From: Chitinispirillaceae bacterium
GTDB taxonomy: Bacteria; Fibrobacterota; Chitinivibrionia; Chitinivibrionales; Chitinispirillaceae
Reading direction: 5' to 3'
Assembly (NCBI GenBank): GCA_016929595.1
Contig: JAFGIN010000201.1
Span: 1 to 34,822, forward strand
Length of the DNA stretch: 34,822 nt
Shown: positions 1 through 8,304 of the stretch, one piece after another
Layout: every line of letters starts with the position of its first letter
Numbering within the stretch: position 1 is the stretch's first letter
The notes under the pieces: generated by a model
What the model saw: only the letters and a program-made list of their open reading frames with translations
The model's database searches: none
Told to the model about the DNA's origin: nothing
Program-made: the position numbers and the translations under genes

Positions 1-612
1 AGAACATTCACACTGCAATTGGCATCTCCTGAAGGATTTAAACTTGCGATGGGATAGTTACGTTTTGAGCGTTTTTAGTGAGTTCTGTTGTTCTTTTGAC
101 ATTGCTGGATTTTTGACTTGCAAATCCCGGATCTGGTAAGATTTTAATCCCGCAGCTCTCCGGACTCGCCCCCTTGCTACCACATCGTTAAAAAATATGG
201 ATGGCAGGCGATTTGATGTGGGTCAGCAAGATTAGAAGTACGCCAACTCATTTGTAATCCCACACTCAGTGCCCTTTGCGTCGTCGAAAATGACCCTTGC
301 AGTTGCTGCCGGATAAAACTGCTCAATTCAACAACACGATCCCATACCGGTAGCTGACTGCACAAGAAAAATCACGTTTTCAATGGTAACATCTGTTGGT
401 TTGTATTTCTTCGGCAAAAAGTGGAGGAGATGGAAGCAAATGGATCAAAGGCGAATTTTTGAGTTGAACGTTCGGGTTTGAAGCCGCTTGGCCACAATGC
501 CTGATGCTTAAGGATCAAGCGCACCCGCAAAATAGAATCAAATCTGTCTACTCGCATACTGTAACAACCCTCTTACGTCGCATCTATACCTGTTGTATAA
601 CAATAGTTTAAT
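1..612. other. stretch without a recognisable gene
   Basis: No open frame on either strand gives a product I recognise. Two minus-strand frames of about 60 codons (177-365 and 372-557) lack a convincing ribosome binding site and any known motif. The stretch precedes an hsdM fragment that has lost its own 5' part, so it is probably decayed or rearranged DNA. Confidence 0.4.
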
Positions 613-942
613 ACTCATAAAAAAAATCTTTACACCACCTACAACCTTGCCCGTATGAATATGTTTTTGCACAACATTAACTACGACAAGTTTCATATTG
701 CTTTGGGCAACACTCTTCTGGACCCCCATTTTGGGGATGAAAAACCTTTTGATGCCATTGTTTCCAATCCGCCATACTCGGTAACCTGGATCGGCAGTGA
801 TGACCCAACCCTCATCAACGATGAACGCTTTGCCCCTACCGGCGTTCTGGCTCCCAAATCTAAAGCCGACTTCGCTTTTGTGCTCCATGCACTCAGTTAT
901 CTTTCCGGTAAAGGCCGTGCGGCGATTGTCTGTTATTTATAA
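613..942 (+). pseudogene. hsdM fragment (type I restriction DNA methyltransferase)
   Basis: This is an internal piece of a type I restriction-modification N6-adenine methyltransferase. The reading frame carries [15 protein letters not shown], typical of the S-adenosylmethionine-binding core, then the catalytic NPPY motif (in IVSNPPYSV) and [25 protein letters not shown]. About 110 of the usual 500 or more residues remain. The similarity runs upstream of the ATG at 655, but an in-frame TAG at 604-606 shows the 5' part is gone. The 3' end stops right after AAIVCYL, where full-length HsdM would continue with a few hundred more residues, and the DNA passes straight into a RhuM-like frame. The piece cannot make an active methylase. 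Confidence 0.85.
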
Positions 943-1508
943 GGAAAACGAGCTTTCGGAGCAGGATACAGTGAGAAAAATCGGAAATTCCGATTTTTCT
1001 ACAAAACCAACAAACTTCTATAATCTGGATGTGATTATCTCGGTCGGTTATCGGGTTAAATCCTTGCAGAGAACCCGCTTCAGGCAATGGGCAACACAAA
1101 GGCTGAAAGAATACATTGTAAAAGGCTTCACCATGGACGATGATCGTCTGAAGGGTACCGGCGGCGGCAACTACTGGAAAGAGCTGCTTGAACGTATCCG
1201 CGATATCAGAAGCAGTGAAAAGGTGCTCTATCGCCAGGTGCTCGATCTGTACGCAACCAGCATTGATTATGATCCGAAGTCTTCAGAATCAATTATCTTT
1301 TTCAAAGTAGTGCAGAATAAATTACACTATACAGTAAATAAGCAGACTGCCGCTGAAACGATTTATTCGAGGGCTGATGCCGAGAAAAATTTTATGGGGT
1401 TAACAAGTTTTTCAGGTAAAGACACTTTCTCCGGTGGAAAAAGATTACCTCGACACGATTATGGCTTTGGAGCAGAAGATCGCAAACAAGGCGGCAAAGC
1501 ATGAGTAA
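937..1508 (+). pseudogene. RhuM-family protein remnant
   Basis: RhuM-like proteins are often encoded inside type I restriction-modification loci; their role is unsettled. The frame from about 937 gives ENELSEQDTVRKI, then FYNLDVIISVGYRVKS and RLKEYIVKGFTMDDDRLK, which are hallmark RhuM stretches, followed by LLERIRDIRSSEKV and YATSIDYDP. About 70 N-terminal residues are missing, because the frame begins in the middle of the domain directly after hsdM. Around 1419-1425 the frame shifts: the final segment (LSPVEKDYLDTIMALEQKIA) is read in the third frame to the stop at 1506-1508 and looks like the RhuM C-terminus, so an internal deletion lies near 1420. The tail overlaps the hsdS start by 8 bases, which preserves the original gene order. 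Confidence 0.75.
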
Positions 1509-1983
1509 ACAAAATTTTATGGAGAAGATGCTTGAAGGTGTTGAGGTGGAGTGGAAGACATTGGGGGATGTTGGGAATATTTGCATGTGTAAGAGAATTC
1601 TAAAACACCAAACTACTGAAATTGGTGATATACCATTTTATAAAATTGGAACTTTTGGGAAAGAAGCAGATGCTTATATTACTCTGGAATTATTTAAGGA
1701 GTACAAAGCTAAATATAGTTATCCCAAAATAGGTGAAATATTAATTTCTGCAAGTGGTACAATTGGAAGAGCAGTAATATTTGATGGGAAAGATGGAGAT
1801 ATTCAAACTAAGATAAAAAAAAATCGGGAACGTCTTGCAAAACATAATGATATAGAAACAATACAAAACTTGAGTGCATATTCCATAAAAGAAAATTTTA
1901 AATACAGTTACCATTCTATCCATAAAAGAAATAACAATCTAAATAAAATTGATATTTACCATTTATTTTTTGATTATACATAA
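1501..1983 (+). pseudogene. truncated hsdS (type I restriction specificity subunit)
   Basis: HsdS recognises the DNA target of a type I restriction-modification complex. The first 100 or so residues fit the start of a target-recognition domain: EWKTLGDVGNICMCKRI, then GDIPFYKIGTFGKEADAYI and GEILISASGTIGRAVIFDGKDG. After about 1800 the frame becomes very AT-rich and lysine/asparagine-rich and no longer resembles HsdS, although it stays open to 1983. A normal HsdS has two recognition domains in about 400 residues; this has about half of one. No hsdR is visible. Confidence 0.7.
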
Positions 1984-2025
1984 GCATTTAAATTCTGCCG
2001 ATCCGTATTATTGGCCGATCTCACC

Positions 2026-2115
2026 CAAGGTGACCGGCCAGTCTAATTCAAAATGACCGATGAATCCCAAGTAATTTTACCGCATAATCTCAACCAAAAT
2101 GACCGGCAAATCTCA
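2026..2115 (+). repeat. imperfect ~20-base repeats resembling an IS21-type terminus
   Basis: Three related units occur at 2026-2049, 2050-2069 and 2096-2115. They share a core like AAAATGACCGGCnAATCTCA, and a further TGACCGG lies at 2123-2129. Multiple short TGACCGG-like repeats are the kind of structure found at the ends of IS21-family (istA/istB) elements. No transposase gene is present, so this would be a solo end left after deletion. The assignment to an IS is inference; the repeats themselves are visible. Confidence 0.45.
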
Positions 2116-2720
2116 GTTTATCTGACCGGAGCGTTTACTCTCCATAATCTAAATTCAACCTTTTGCTGTGTATTCGGTTTTTTAAGCAACCATCAATCTT
2201 CCATCCTCCCCCATCCCCTCTGTCATTTTTCATTATGTCCCTCAGTCCCGCCGTCATCCCAACCTTGACTCTTCTATCATATTTTCCTATATTAATGGGG
2301 GTTCAAAGGTTCAGCGTTCAGGGTTCCGGGTTCAGGAGCATGAGAGCTTTAGAATTTTAGAATTTTAGAATTTGAACCTTTGAACCTTGAACTTTCCCAT
2401 CCCGATTCTCATCACACCGATTTCCCTGACTCGCCCTTCTGCAACCCTGATACTACTTAGTTCCCGAATTTCTGTGATATAGGAGTTAAGGATCTATGAA
2501 AATTGGGATTGGAGCGAGATTTGAGGGTGGGAGTTCGGGGTTTATATCGGTGACAGGTGAGGAGTGTGTTTTTGGAGGAGTTAGTGGAGGTTGGTAGAAA
2601 TAAATGGAACGAATGGACATTATAGGCGGTGGAAAAAACAAGAAGAGAGAAGACTGCCTGTTCAGAGGCAGAAAAACAGTGGTGCAAGACCAGGAAATCA
2701 AGAAGCAGGAATAATCAGCA
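2116..2720. other. non-coding stretch with repeats
   Basis: No gene is supported here. Short frames, for example from the ATG at 2496 on the plus strand (34 codons), show no recognisable features. The stretch contains the inverted repeat at 2300-2386 and a run of three 8-base AGAATTTT units. Confidence 0.4.
2300..2386. repeat. 14-bp perfect inverted repeat with internal tandem 8-mers
   Basis: The left arm GGTTCAAAGGTTCA (2300-2313) is the exact reverse complement of the right arm (2373-2386). Between them lie several GTTC-containing near-repeats (2311-2336) and a period-8 tandem of AGAATTTT (2351-2373). No coding potential is evident. It may be a miniature repeat element or a simple palindromic intergenic repeat. 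Confidence 0.7.
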
Positions 2721-2947
2721 ATGGAAACCAGGAAGAACCAAGTCTATTATTCTGAATTGTATAAGAAATTATATTCCAGTCCGGTTCCGGTGACAATTTC
2801 ATCTATAGAGGATGACACCTGGATTGATGTAAACGATGCCTTTTGCAGGTTAATAGAGCACGCTCGTGAAGAGATCATCGGGCATACCAGTATAGAGTTG
2901 AATCTTATCGATCCACAATCAAGAGCTGAAATACGCATGGATCTGAT
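2721..2947 (+). pseudogene. PAS-domain fragment
   Basis: The frame from ATG 2721 gives about 75 residues of a PAS sensory domain: YSSPVPVTISSIEDDTWIDV, then NDAFCRLIEHAREEIIGHTS. This matches the usual PAS pattern of a conserved N-A/D-F stretch followed by a GY/EEIIG loop. The domain stops near 2945 without its last strands or any output domain. The frame runs on to 3044, but that part overlaps another frame that encodes a HEPN-toxin tail. It is probably the start of a PAS histidine kinase cut by a deletion; similar PAS sequences occur in the intact kinase at 5752. Confidence 0.6.
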
Positions 2948-2950
2948 ACC

Positions 2951-3109
2951 TGTGAATTACTTATTGACTATTTGGAATTCAGGCATTTCTTCAGACATAC
3001 ATACTTTTTCAAATTGGAATGGGACAAAATGTCCGTGCTGTTAGATAAACTGGAAAGGTGCTGGGCCTTATTTCAAGCGGATGTTCAAAAATTCATTAAT
3101 ACAAATTAA
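2951..3109 (+). pseudogene. C-terminal fragment of a HepT-like HEPN toxin
   Basis: In the second plus frame the sequence reads CELLIDYLEFRHFFRHTYFF and continues to KFINTN and a stop at 3107-3109. It contains R-x4-H-x-Y (RHFFRHTY), the catalytic signature of HepT/HEPN ribonuclease toxins, followed by the typical helical tail (LEWDKMSVLLDKLERCW). Only about 52 residues remain of roughly 140, with no start codon, and the fragment begins exactly where the PAS fragment ends. No MNT-type antitoxin nucleotidyltransferase is nearby. The family is recognised from the motif alone. Confidence 0.6.
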
Positions 3110-3450
3110 TACAGGGAGTTGTTTTTGATACATCTGTGTAAAGGAATTACCGAATAAGCAGATCTCGATCATATTCAGAAGGTTGAAAGTCAAAAAAACT
3201 ACTATCCCTGCAGCTCTAAAATTACAAAAACATTTTTTACTTACCATTCTTCGTTACACTTCGCAATAAACGCTGCTTGAAGGGCGCATTTTCTTCATTC
3301 GGTTCGAGATAATCTCTGCATATTACTACATTACGAAGAATGTGCAATAACAGGTTTTGATTTTTGCTTATTTATATGATTGTATTTTCTTCTGTTTTGC
3401 TTCAAAAAAACGTATTATTTATAAAACCTTTACTCATGAAGGAGACTACT
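3110..3450. other. intergenic stretch with a spaced inverted repeat
   Basis: No coding region is supported. A 10-base inverted repeat, CATTCTTCGT at 3245-3254 and its reverse complement at 3333-3342, brackets about 80 bases upstream of the VOC gene. A regulatory role is possible but unproven. Confidence 0.35.
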
Positions 3451-4347
3451 ATGGAAAACAGCATGCAAAAAATCGTACCAAACTTGTGGTATAACGGCAA
3501 CGCTAAAGAAGCCGTGGACTTTTATGTCTCTGTCTTTCCAGACGCGAAAGTCATTGCGACTTCGTATTATCCAAAAAGCAAAGAAGAAGGGCTGGCCGAC
3601 TTCCAGCTCAATATGGCCGGTAGAGTACTATCGATTGACTTTGAAATCATGTGGTTTCGTTTTGTGGCAATAAACGCGGGACCGGAATTTACCCCCAATC
3701 CGTCCATATCATTTTTCATCACATTGGATTCGAAAGAAGAAATCGATGCGTTATGGGGAAAGCTTTCAGGAGGTGGAAACCCATTGATGACGCCCGGGAA
3801 ATATCCGTTCAGCGAGTACTATGGATGGGTGCAGGATAAGTACAATGTGAGCTGGCAGCTGATTTTGAACAATCCCACTGGCGACTGGCGACCGAAAGTA
3901 ATCCCATCACTGCTCTTTACTCAGGACAAAAACGGCAAGGCAGAAGCAGCGGTAACATTTTATACATTTGTTTTCAAAAATGCAAAGAACGGGCTGTTGG
4001 TCCGGCGCACTGAAGACGATCCTGTGGCAAAAGCGGGTACACTCATGTTCGGCGATTTTGCGATTGAAAATACCTGGATTGCAGCAATTGACGGCGGGCA
4101 AGGGCACGAATTTACGTTCAATGAAGGAGTGTCGCTTTTGATCGCATGTAAGGGACAAGACGAGATTGATTACTACTGGGAGAAGCTCACTGAAGACGGT
4201 GGAGAAGAGAGCATCTGTGGCTGGCTTAAGGATAAATACGGCGTAAGCTGGCAGGTTGCACCTGCGAATATGGAGGAACTCATGAAGAAGCCTGATGCAT
4301 TCAAGATCATGATGCAGCAAAAGAAAATAATCATTGCGGAGTATTGA
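3451..4347 (+). CDS. double VOC-domain protein (PhnB/glyoxalase-like superfamily)
   Basis: This is a 298-residue cytoplasmic protein made of two vicinal-oxygen-chelate halves. The first (about residues 6-145) starts KIVPNLWYNGNAKEAVDFYV, and the second (about 148-290) starts KVIPSLLFTQDKNGKAEAAV. Each half ends with the typical DKYNVSWQLI or DKYGVSWQVA signature seen in PhnB-like proteins, often misnamed 3-demethylubiquinone methyltransferase. The substrate cannot be told. ATG 3451 is preferred to the upstream 3364 because AAGGAG lies 8-12 bases before it and the family starts here. The last residues (KKIIIAEY) fit the family's usual lysine-rich end. It appears intact, unlike its neighbours. 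Confidence 0.85.
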   Translation: MENSMQKIVPNLWYNGNAKEAVDFYVSVFPDAKVIATSYYPKSKEEGLADFQLNMAGRVLSIDFEIMWFRFVAINAGPEFTPNPSISFFITLDSKEEIDALWGKLSGGGNPLMTPGKYPFSEYYGWVQDKYNVSWQLILNNPTGDWRPKVIPSLLFTQDKNGKAEAAVTFYTFVFKNAKNGLLVRRTEDDPVAKAGTLMFGDFAIENTWIAAIDGGQGHEFTFNEGVSLLIACKGQDEIDYYWEKLTEDGGEESICGWLKDKYGVSWQVAPANMEELMKKPDAFKIMMQQKKIIIAEY

Positions 4348-4367
4348 GGAAGCGGAGGAACCCTAAC

Positions 4368-4508
4368 ATGAAAGAATATAAAAGGGAATATCCTTTATTC
4401 TCGCTGTGCGGATTGAATTGAGGATTATTTCTGTGTTTTCACACTGAAGGATCATCAAGGTGTCCTGGATGTGAAGGAACGGATTTTCCTCTGAAACATC
4501 CGAAATAA
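4368..4508 (+). pseudogene. DUF3795-like N-terminal stub with in-frame TGA
   Basis: The frame starts MKEYKREYPLFSLCGLN, reaches TGA at 4419-4421, and continues in frame with HTEGSSRCPGCEGTDF and LKHPK before TAA at 4506. DUF3795 proteins are small, cysteine-rich and probably metal-binding; they begin with this sequence and have a cysteine right after CGLN, exactly where the TGA sits. A good GGAGG lies 8 bases before the ATG, and the gene follows the VOC stop by 20 bases. The protein would be cut to 46 codons, well short of the family length, so decay is the simplest reading. Selenocysteine is an alternative that the truncation makes unlikely. Confidence 0.65.
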
Positions 4509-4541
4509 AAATGATAACATGCGGCCGGTCGGTTTCGAGCA

Positions 4542-5562
4542 TTACCTTCTGCTTTGCTCTATCGTAAATATCGTATCGATAATAGCTTTCAACTCATCCC
4601 AGGTTGTCACCGATGCGATACAGCGCTTTTTGCTGCAGAAATAGCAGGTGGGGTTCCCTTCAATAACTTCATGATTCCGGGAAAGTGCTGCAACAGGATC
4701 CGATTCCAGTGCTCCCTGGTTTTATTTCTGGAAACTATACTCCGGTATGGCACATAGTGCTGCCTTGTTTCAGTCAGAATCCCGGGAATCTCCGAACCTT
4801 CACTGATAAAAACGAATTCATTATACCCTTCATAAAAGGGATACATGCAATTTATCAATCCCGCATATGCCCAGAGATCCTGTTCAATCCGGAAATTATA
4901 CACCGATAAAATTCTTTCTGCTTCGTAGTGAAACTCATCATTACCAGTTAAAGATGTAAGCTTCACCAGGTTTCCACAATGAACAGAAATTCCACTGAGG
5001 ATAGCATCATCGGCTCCGGATAGAGTTTTTAGAGTAAGACTGCCGGAATCAGTTGCTACGGAATATAATCCATCGGCAGATCCGAACTTGTCACAAGAGA
5101 TTTTTGCAAATTCCAGACTTTTTTTCAGCCAGTATGGATCGAAATCGGTTTCGAACAGGTCAATGAGGCCCATAGTTAAAAAGGAGTAATCGTCAAGCAT
5201 TGCTTCAATTTTAACCTGATTATTCTTGTATACCCGCCCTAAATTACCATTTGGAAGCATTATGGTATCAAGAATGAAATTAGCTGCATTTCGTGCCAGC
5301 CGGTAATCTTCTTCTCTTTTAAAGACCTGGTACGCACGGGATAATGCACTGATCATTAAGCCGTTCCAACCTGTAATAATTTTCTCATCACGAAATGGCT
5401 TTACCCGTTGCTCTCGTACCTTCAAGAGTTTTTGTTCAGCTACCCTGACTTTCGCTATAAAGCTCCGAGGGATATCAATCAACAGGATTAAAGGCGTGCA
5501 GTAGATAAGGACTTGTCTCGTGGATCAGATGATTCGGTTTTTTTTTGATCATTTTCTTGCAT
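4542..5562 (-). pseudogene. yyaL-type thioredoxin-domain/six-hairpin protein, internally deleted
   Basis: YyaL (DUF255; spermatogenesis-associated 20-like) proteins have an N-terminal thioredoxin-like domain followed by a large helical barrel, about 680 residues in all. The natural start survives at 5562-5560 with AAAGGA upstream, and after a one-base shift at a run of nine A (coding strand) it reads LIHETSPYLLHAFNPVD, the family N-terminus. Near 5485 the sequence jumps to the C-terminal half: KPFRDEKIITGWNGLMISAL, then about 250 helical-barrel residues. The CxxC thioredoxin segment and half the barrel are lost. A second shift near 4675 moves the end to another frame (NPTCYFCSKKRCIASVTTWD) and a stop at 4542. 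It is a clear pseudogene. Confidence 0.85.
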
Positions 5563-5751
5563 TATCGTCCTTTATTAAAGATGTTGAATCGAAAAAAAAT
5601 TAACAACTATCAGGCCGGGGCATCAGAGCAAGGTATAGGATTTGATATAATTCAGCTTGGCAAAATCAGGAAAGGCTATGCAGCTAAAAATTAGCCTTGG
5701 AAAAGCAACAAAGGAAAGCTGGTAAAGCTTCTCCAATTAAAGTAGGTATCC

Positions 5752-7638
5752 ATGAAAGAGACTATAGCTTTATCAAATATGAGTTCGGAAGAAGCACGCC
5801 AATATGCGGAAAACATTGCCGATACCGTTCGTAATGCACTCCTGGTACTGGATGGTAACTTGCGGGTCCGTTCCGCAAACAGAAGCTTCTATCAACAGTT
5901 TAAAGTAACAGCGGCGGAAACCGAAAACCACCTGATTTTCGAGCTGGGAAATGGCCAATGGGATATCCCTGATCTTCGGCGATTACTGGAAAAGATCATC
6001 CTGGAAAAAATTACGATTGAGGATTTCGAGGTACAACATCGTTTTGAGCAGATCGGCGAGAGAGTGATGCGGCTCAATGCCCGGCGAATACAGCGGGAAC
6101 AGGGACAACCGAGGCTCATTCTCCTTGCAATTGAAGACATCACCGAGTCATTTGCCGTACACCACGCATTGCAGAAGTCGGAAAAGAAGTATCACAAATT
6201 CGTCGAAGAAATAAACAGCGTCATTATCAGCTTTGACCAGCGAGGAAGAATTACCTTTTTCAACCGGTGTAGTGAAAAACTCTTTGGATACTGCCGTGAT
6301 GAAGCTATCGGCAAGCCATTCGTGGGGACAGTCATACCCCTCGTTGACTCCAGTGGAAACGATAATTCGGACCTGACTGAGAAAATGATCTCAAATCCGG
6401 AGAAGTATTACGAATATGAGTGCGAAACCCGGCGCAGAGACGGCAGTGTGATCTGGATTTCCTGGAACGCCAAGGAGGAGCGGGATGTGAACGGAGCAGT
6501 CAGCGAAATTATCATCGACGGGAATGACATAACCGAACTGAAGAAAATCCGCCAACGTAACCAGGAGGAACTGAAAAGAAGCGAGCAGCGGCTGCAGCGG
6601 GCTCTTGGGATAGAAACCCTCGGAGTCCACTTCTTTGACATGAAGAATACTTTTACTGGTGCTAACGACGCCTTCCTTCGTATGATTGGCCACGATCGTC
6701 AGGCGCTTGAGCGTGGTGAGCTGAGATCGGACTGTGTAACTTCAGCAGAGTGGATGCCCCGCACCTGGCAAGCATTCGAAGAGTTGAAAACAACCGGACG
6801 ATTCAGTCCGTACGAAAAGGAACTCATCCGCCCGGATGGCTCACGTTGGTGGGGGCTTTTCGCCGGAACGCGACTTGGTGAAAACGAGGCAGTTGAATTT
6901 GTTATCGACATCACCGACCGCAAACTGGGCGAAAAGGCGCTGCAACGGCGCACCGAAGAACTCGCCTCTTCCAACCGCAGCCTCGAAGCCTTTTCCTATT
7001 CCGTCTCCCACGACCTGCGCAATCCCCTCCACACCATTGGTAGCTTTGCCGATTTTCTCATTGATGATTATTCCGAACGGCTCGATGAAGAAGGCCGGAA
7101 TTACCTACGACGCATCGTCTCAGGCGTGAAAAAAATGCAGGTACTTATTGATGATATGCTCAACCTGTCGCGTCTGGGCAGACAGGATATGAAACGGGAG
7201 GATACCAACCTTAGCGATATAGTGCGTGATTACCTTCAGGAACTGAAAACCACTGAACCAGCGCGACAAACAGAATTTGTTATTCAGGACAATCTCCATG
7301 CCAAAGCCGACAAGCGAATGACACATCTGGCGCTTGAAAATCTGCTGCGTAACGCATGGAAATTTACATCTAAAAGAGAAGTCACCCGGATAGAATTTGG
7401 CTCTATTGTCAAAGACAATCAAATCGTCTATTTTGTTCGGGACAACGGCGTGGGATTCAATATGCAATGTGCCGGGAGGATATTTGAGCCGTTCAAGCGG
7501 GTGCATGCCGAAAATGAATTCGCAGGTACAGGCGTGGGATTATCGATTGTTCATCAGGTGGTTGAAAGACATGACGGAAAGGTTTGGGCTGAGGGTGAAA
7601 CAGGAAAGGGCGCGACCTTTTACTTTACTATAGGTTGA
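5752..7638 (+). CDS. cytoplasmic multi-PAS sensor histidine kinase
   Basis: This 628-residue protein has no signal peptide or membrane segment. It has three PAS-like domains, about residues 20-130 (the type seen with CheB/CheR-like kinases), 145-265 and 280-393, with GRITFFNRCSEKLFGYCRDE clearest in the second. A coiled linker (EELASSNRSLEAF) leads to the phospho-acceptor domain with H420 in SYSVSHDLRNPLHTIGSF, then a GHKL ATPase with N-box (ENLLRNAWKF), G1 (DNGVGF) and G2 (GTGVGLSIV). It should sense a soluble or redox cue and phosphorylate a response regulator, but none is encoded nearby, so it is an orphan. The start at ATG 5752 has only a weak AGTAGG-like site upstream. Confidence 0.93.
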   Translation: MKETIALSNMSSEEARQYAENIADTVRNALLVLDGNLRVRSANRSFYQQFKVTAAETENHLIFELGNGQWDIPDLRRLLEKIILEKITIEDFEVQHRFEQIGERVMRLNARRIQREQGQPRLILLAIEDITESFAVHHALQKSEKKYHKFVEEINSVIISFDQRGRITFFNRCSEKLFGYCRDEAIGKPFVGTVIPLVDSSGNDNSDLTEKMISNPEKYYEYECETRRRDGSVIWISWNAKEERDVNGAVSEIIIDGNDITELKKIRQRNQEELKRSEQRLQRALGIETLGVHFFDMKNTFTGANDAFLRMIGHDRQALERGELRSDCVTSAEWMPRTWQAFEELKTTGRFSPYEKELIRPDGSRWWGLFAGTRLGENEAVEFVIDITDRKLGEKALQRRTEELASSNRSLEAFSYSVSHDLRNPLHTIGSFADFLIDDYSERLDEEGRNYLRRIVSGVKKMQVLIDDMLNLSRLGRQDMKREDTNLSDIVRDYLQELKTTEPARQTEFVIQDNLHAKADKRMTHLALENLLRNAWKFTSKREVTRIEFGSIVKDNQIVYFVRDNGVGFNMQCAGRIFEPFKRVHAENEFAGTGVGLSIVHQVVERHDGKVWAEGETGKGATFYFTIG

Positions 7639-7698
7639 AACATCATACAATTATCGCTCCATTTTACAGGCATAGATTCCGCAACATGTTTTCATGAT

Positions 7699-7863
7699 AT
7701 GAAAATTGGTATACCACAAGCGCTTATAAACTATTACATTGGAGAATTCTGGGAGAATTTTTTCCTTCAACTCGACATTACTGTCATAAAAAGCAGACCG
7801 ACAGACCGGCACTGTCTTGAAGAAGGGATACGAAAGATGCCAGGAGAAACGTGTCTGCCTTAA
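7699..7863 (+). pseudogene. N-terminal fragment of a DUF2229 (acyl-CoA dehydratase activase-related) protein
   Basis: From ATG 7699 the 54-codon frame reads MKIGIPQALINYYIGEFWEN and ends PTDRHCLEEGIRKMPGETCL-P before TAA at 7861. This matches the opening of DUF2229 proteins, partners of the 2-hydroxyacyl-CoA dehydratase activase, including the ETCLP stretch. Those proteins are about 350 residues or are C-terminal modules of long activases. The rest is missing, and an activase tail follows about 80 bases later. The remains suggest a lost 2-hydroxyacyl-CoA dehydratase-like operon. Confidence 0.7.
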
Positions 7864-7944
7864 AATGCTATGCAGAAATGTCTGAGATCTGATACAACGC
7901 GGTGTAGACTGTATTTTCATTCCGCGAATCGTTTGTATCAGGAA

Positions 7945-8299
7945 AAAACCGAGAATCAAACTGTGGTTGCAAAAAGAAAAGAGATCAAACCAGATGTTCT
8001 CTTTCAGGGGGGTGTCGCTGCAAATTCAGGAGTAATCCGTAGATTAAAAAAAAGCATTGAACCTGAATTTGATAATACCGGAACCATTTCTTGTTATGGG
8101 TGCTCTCGGTCGCCTTACTTGCATCACGCAAACCGGCCAGATCTCCTCCTTTATAGGTTTTGACAAGTGCATTGCGTCCGATTTTGAATCGAAAGGGTTT
8201 GTGTATGAAGGATGTACAAACCGATGCGAAATAGTAGAGATTCTCCGGGACAGTTCTGTAATTGCCCATTACGGCGGTCGATGCGGAAAATGGGATTAA
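7945..8299 (+). pseudogene. C-terminal fragment of a BadF/BadG/BcrA/BcrD-type activase
   Basis: These ATPases carry a 4Fe-4S cluster and activate 2-hydroxyacyl-CoA dehydratases. The frame from about 7945 reads KEIKPDVLFQGGVAANSGVI, the family's ATPase-domain signature. A one-base shift in the eight-A run at about 8046-8053 then moves to another frame, which reads LIIPEPFLVMGALG, then ASDFESKGFVYEGCTNRCEI and HYGGRCGKWD to the stop at 8297. The first half with the phosphate-binding loops is missing. The fragment ends 5 bases before the convergent SnoaL-like gene. Confidence 0.8.
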
Positions 8300-8304
8300 G
8301 CACT

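Noticed and set aside
2457-2701. Minus-strand frames of 71-76 codons
   Set aside because: Low-complexity, no start site and no motif.
7651-7959. Minus-strand 102-codon open frame
   Set aside because: It lies opposite the DUF2229 and activase fragments, which have recognisable protein motifs on the plus strand.
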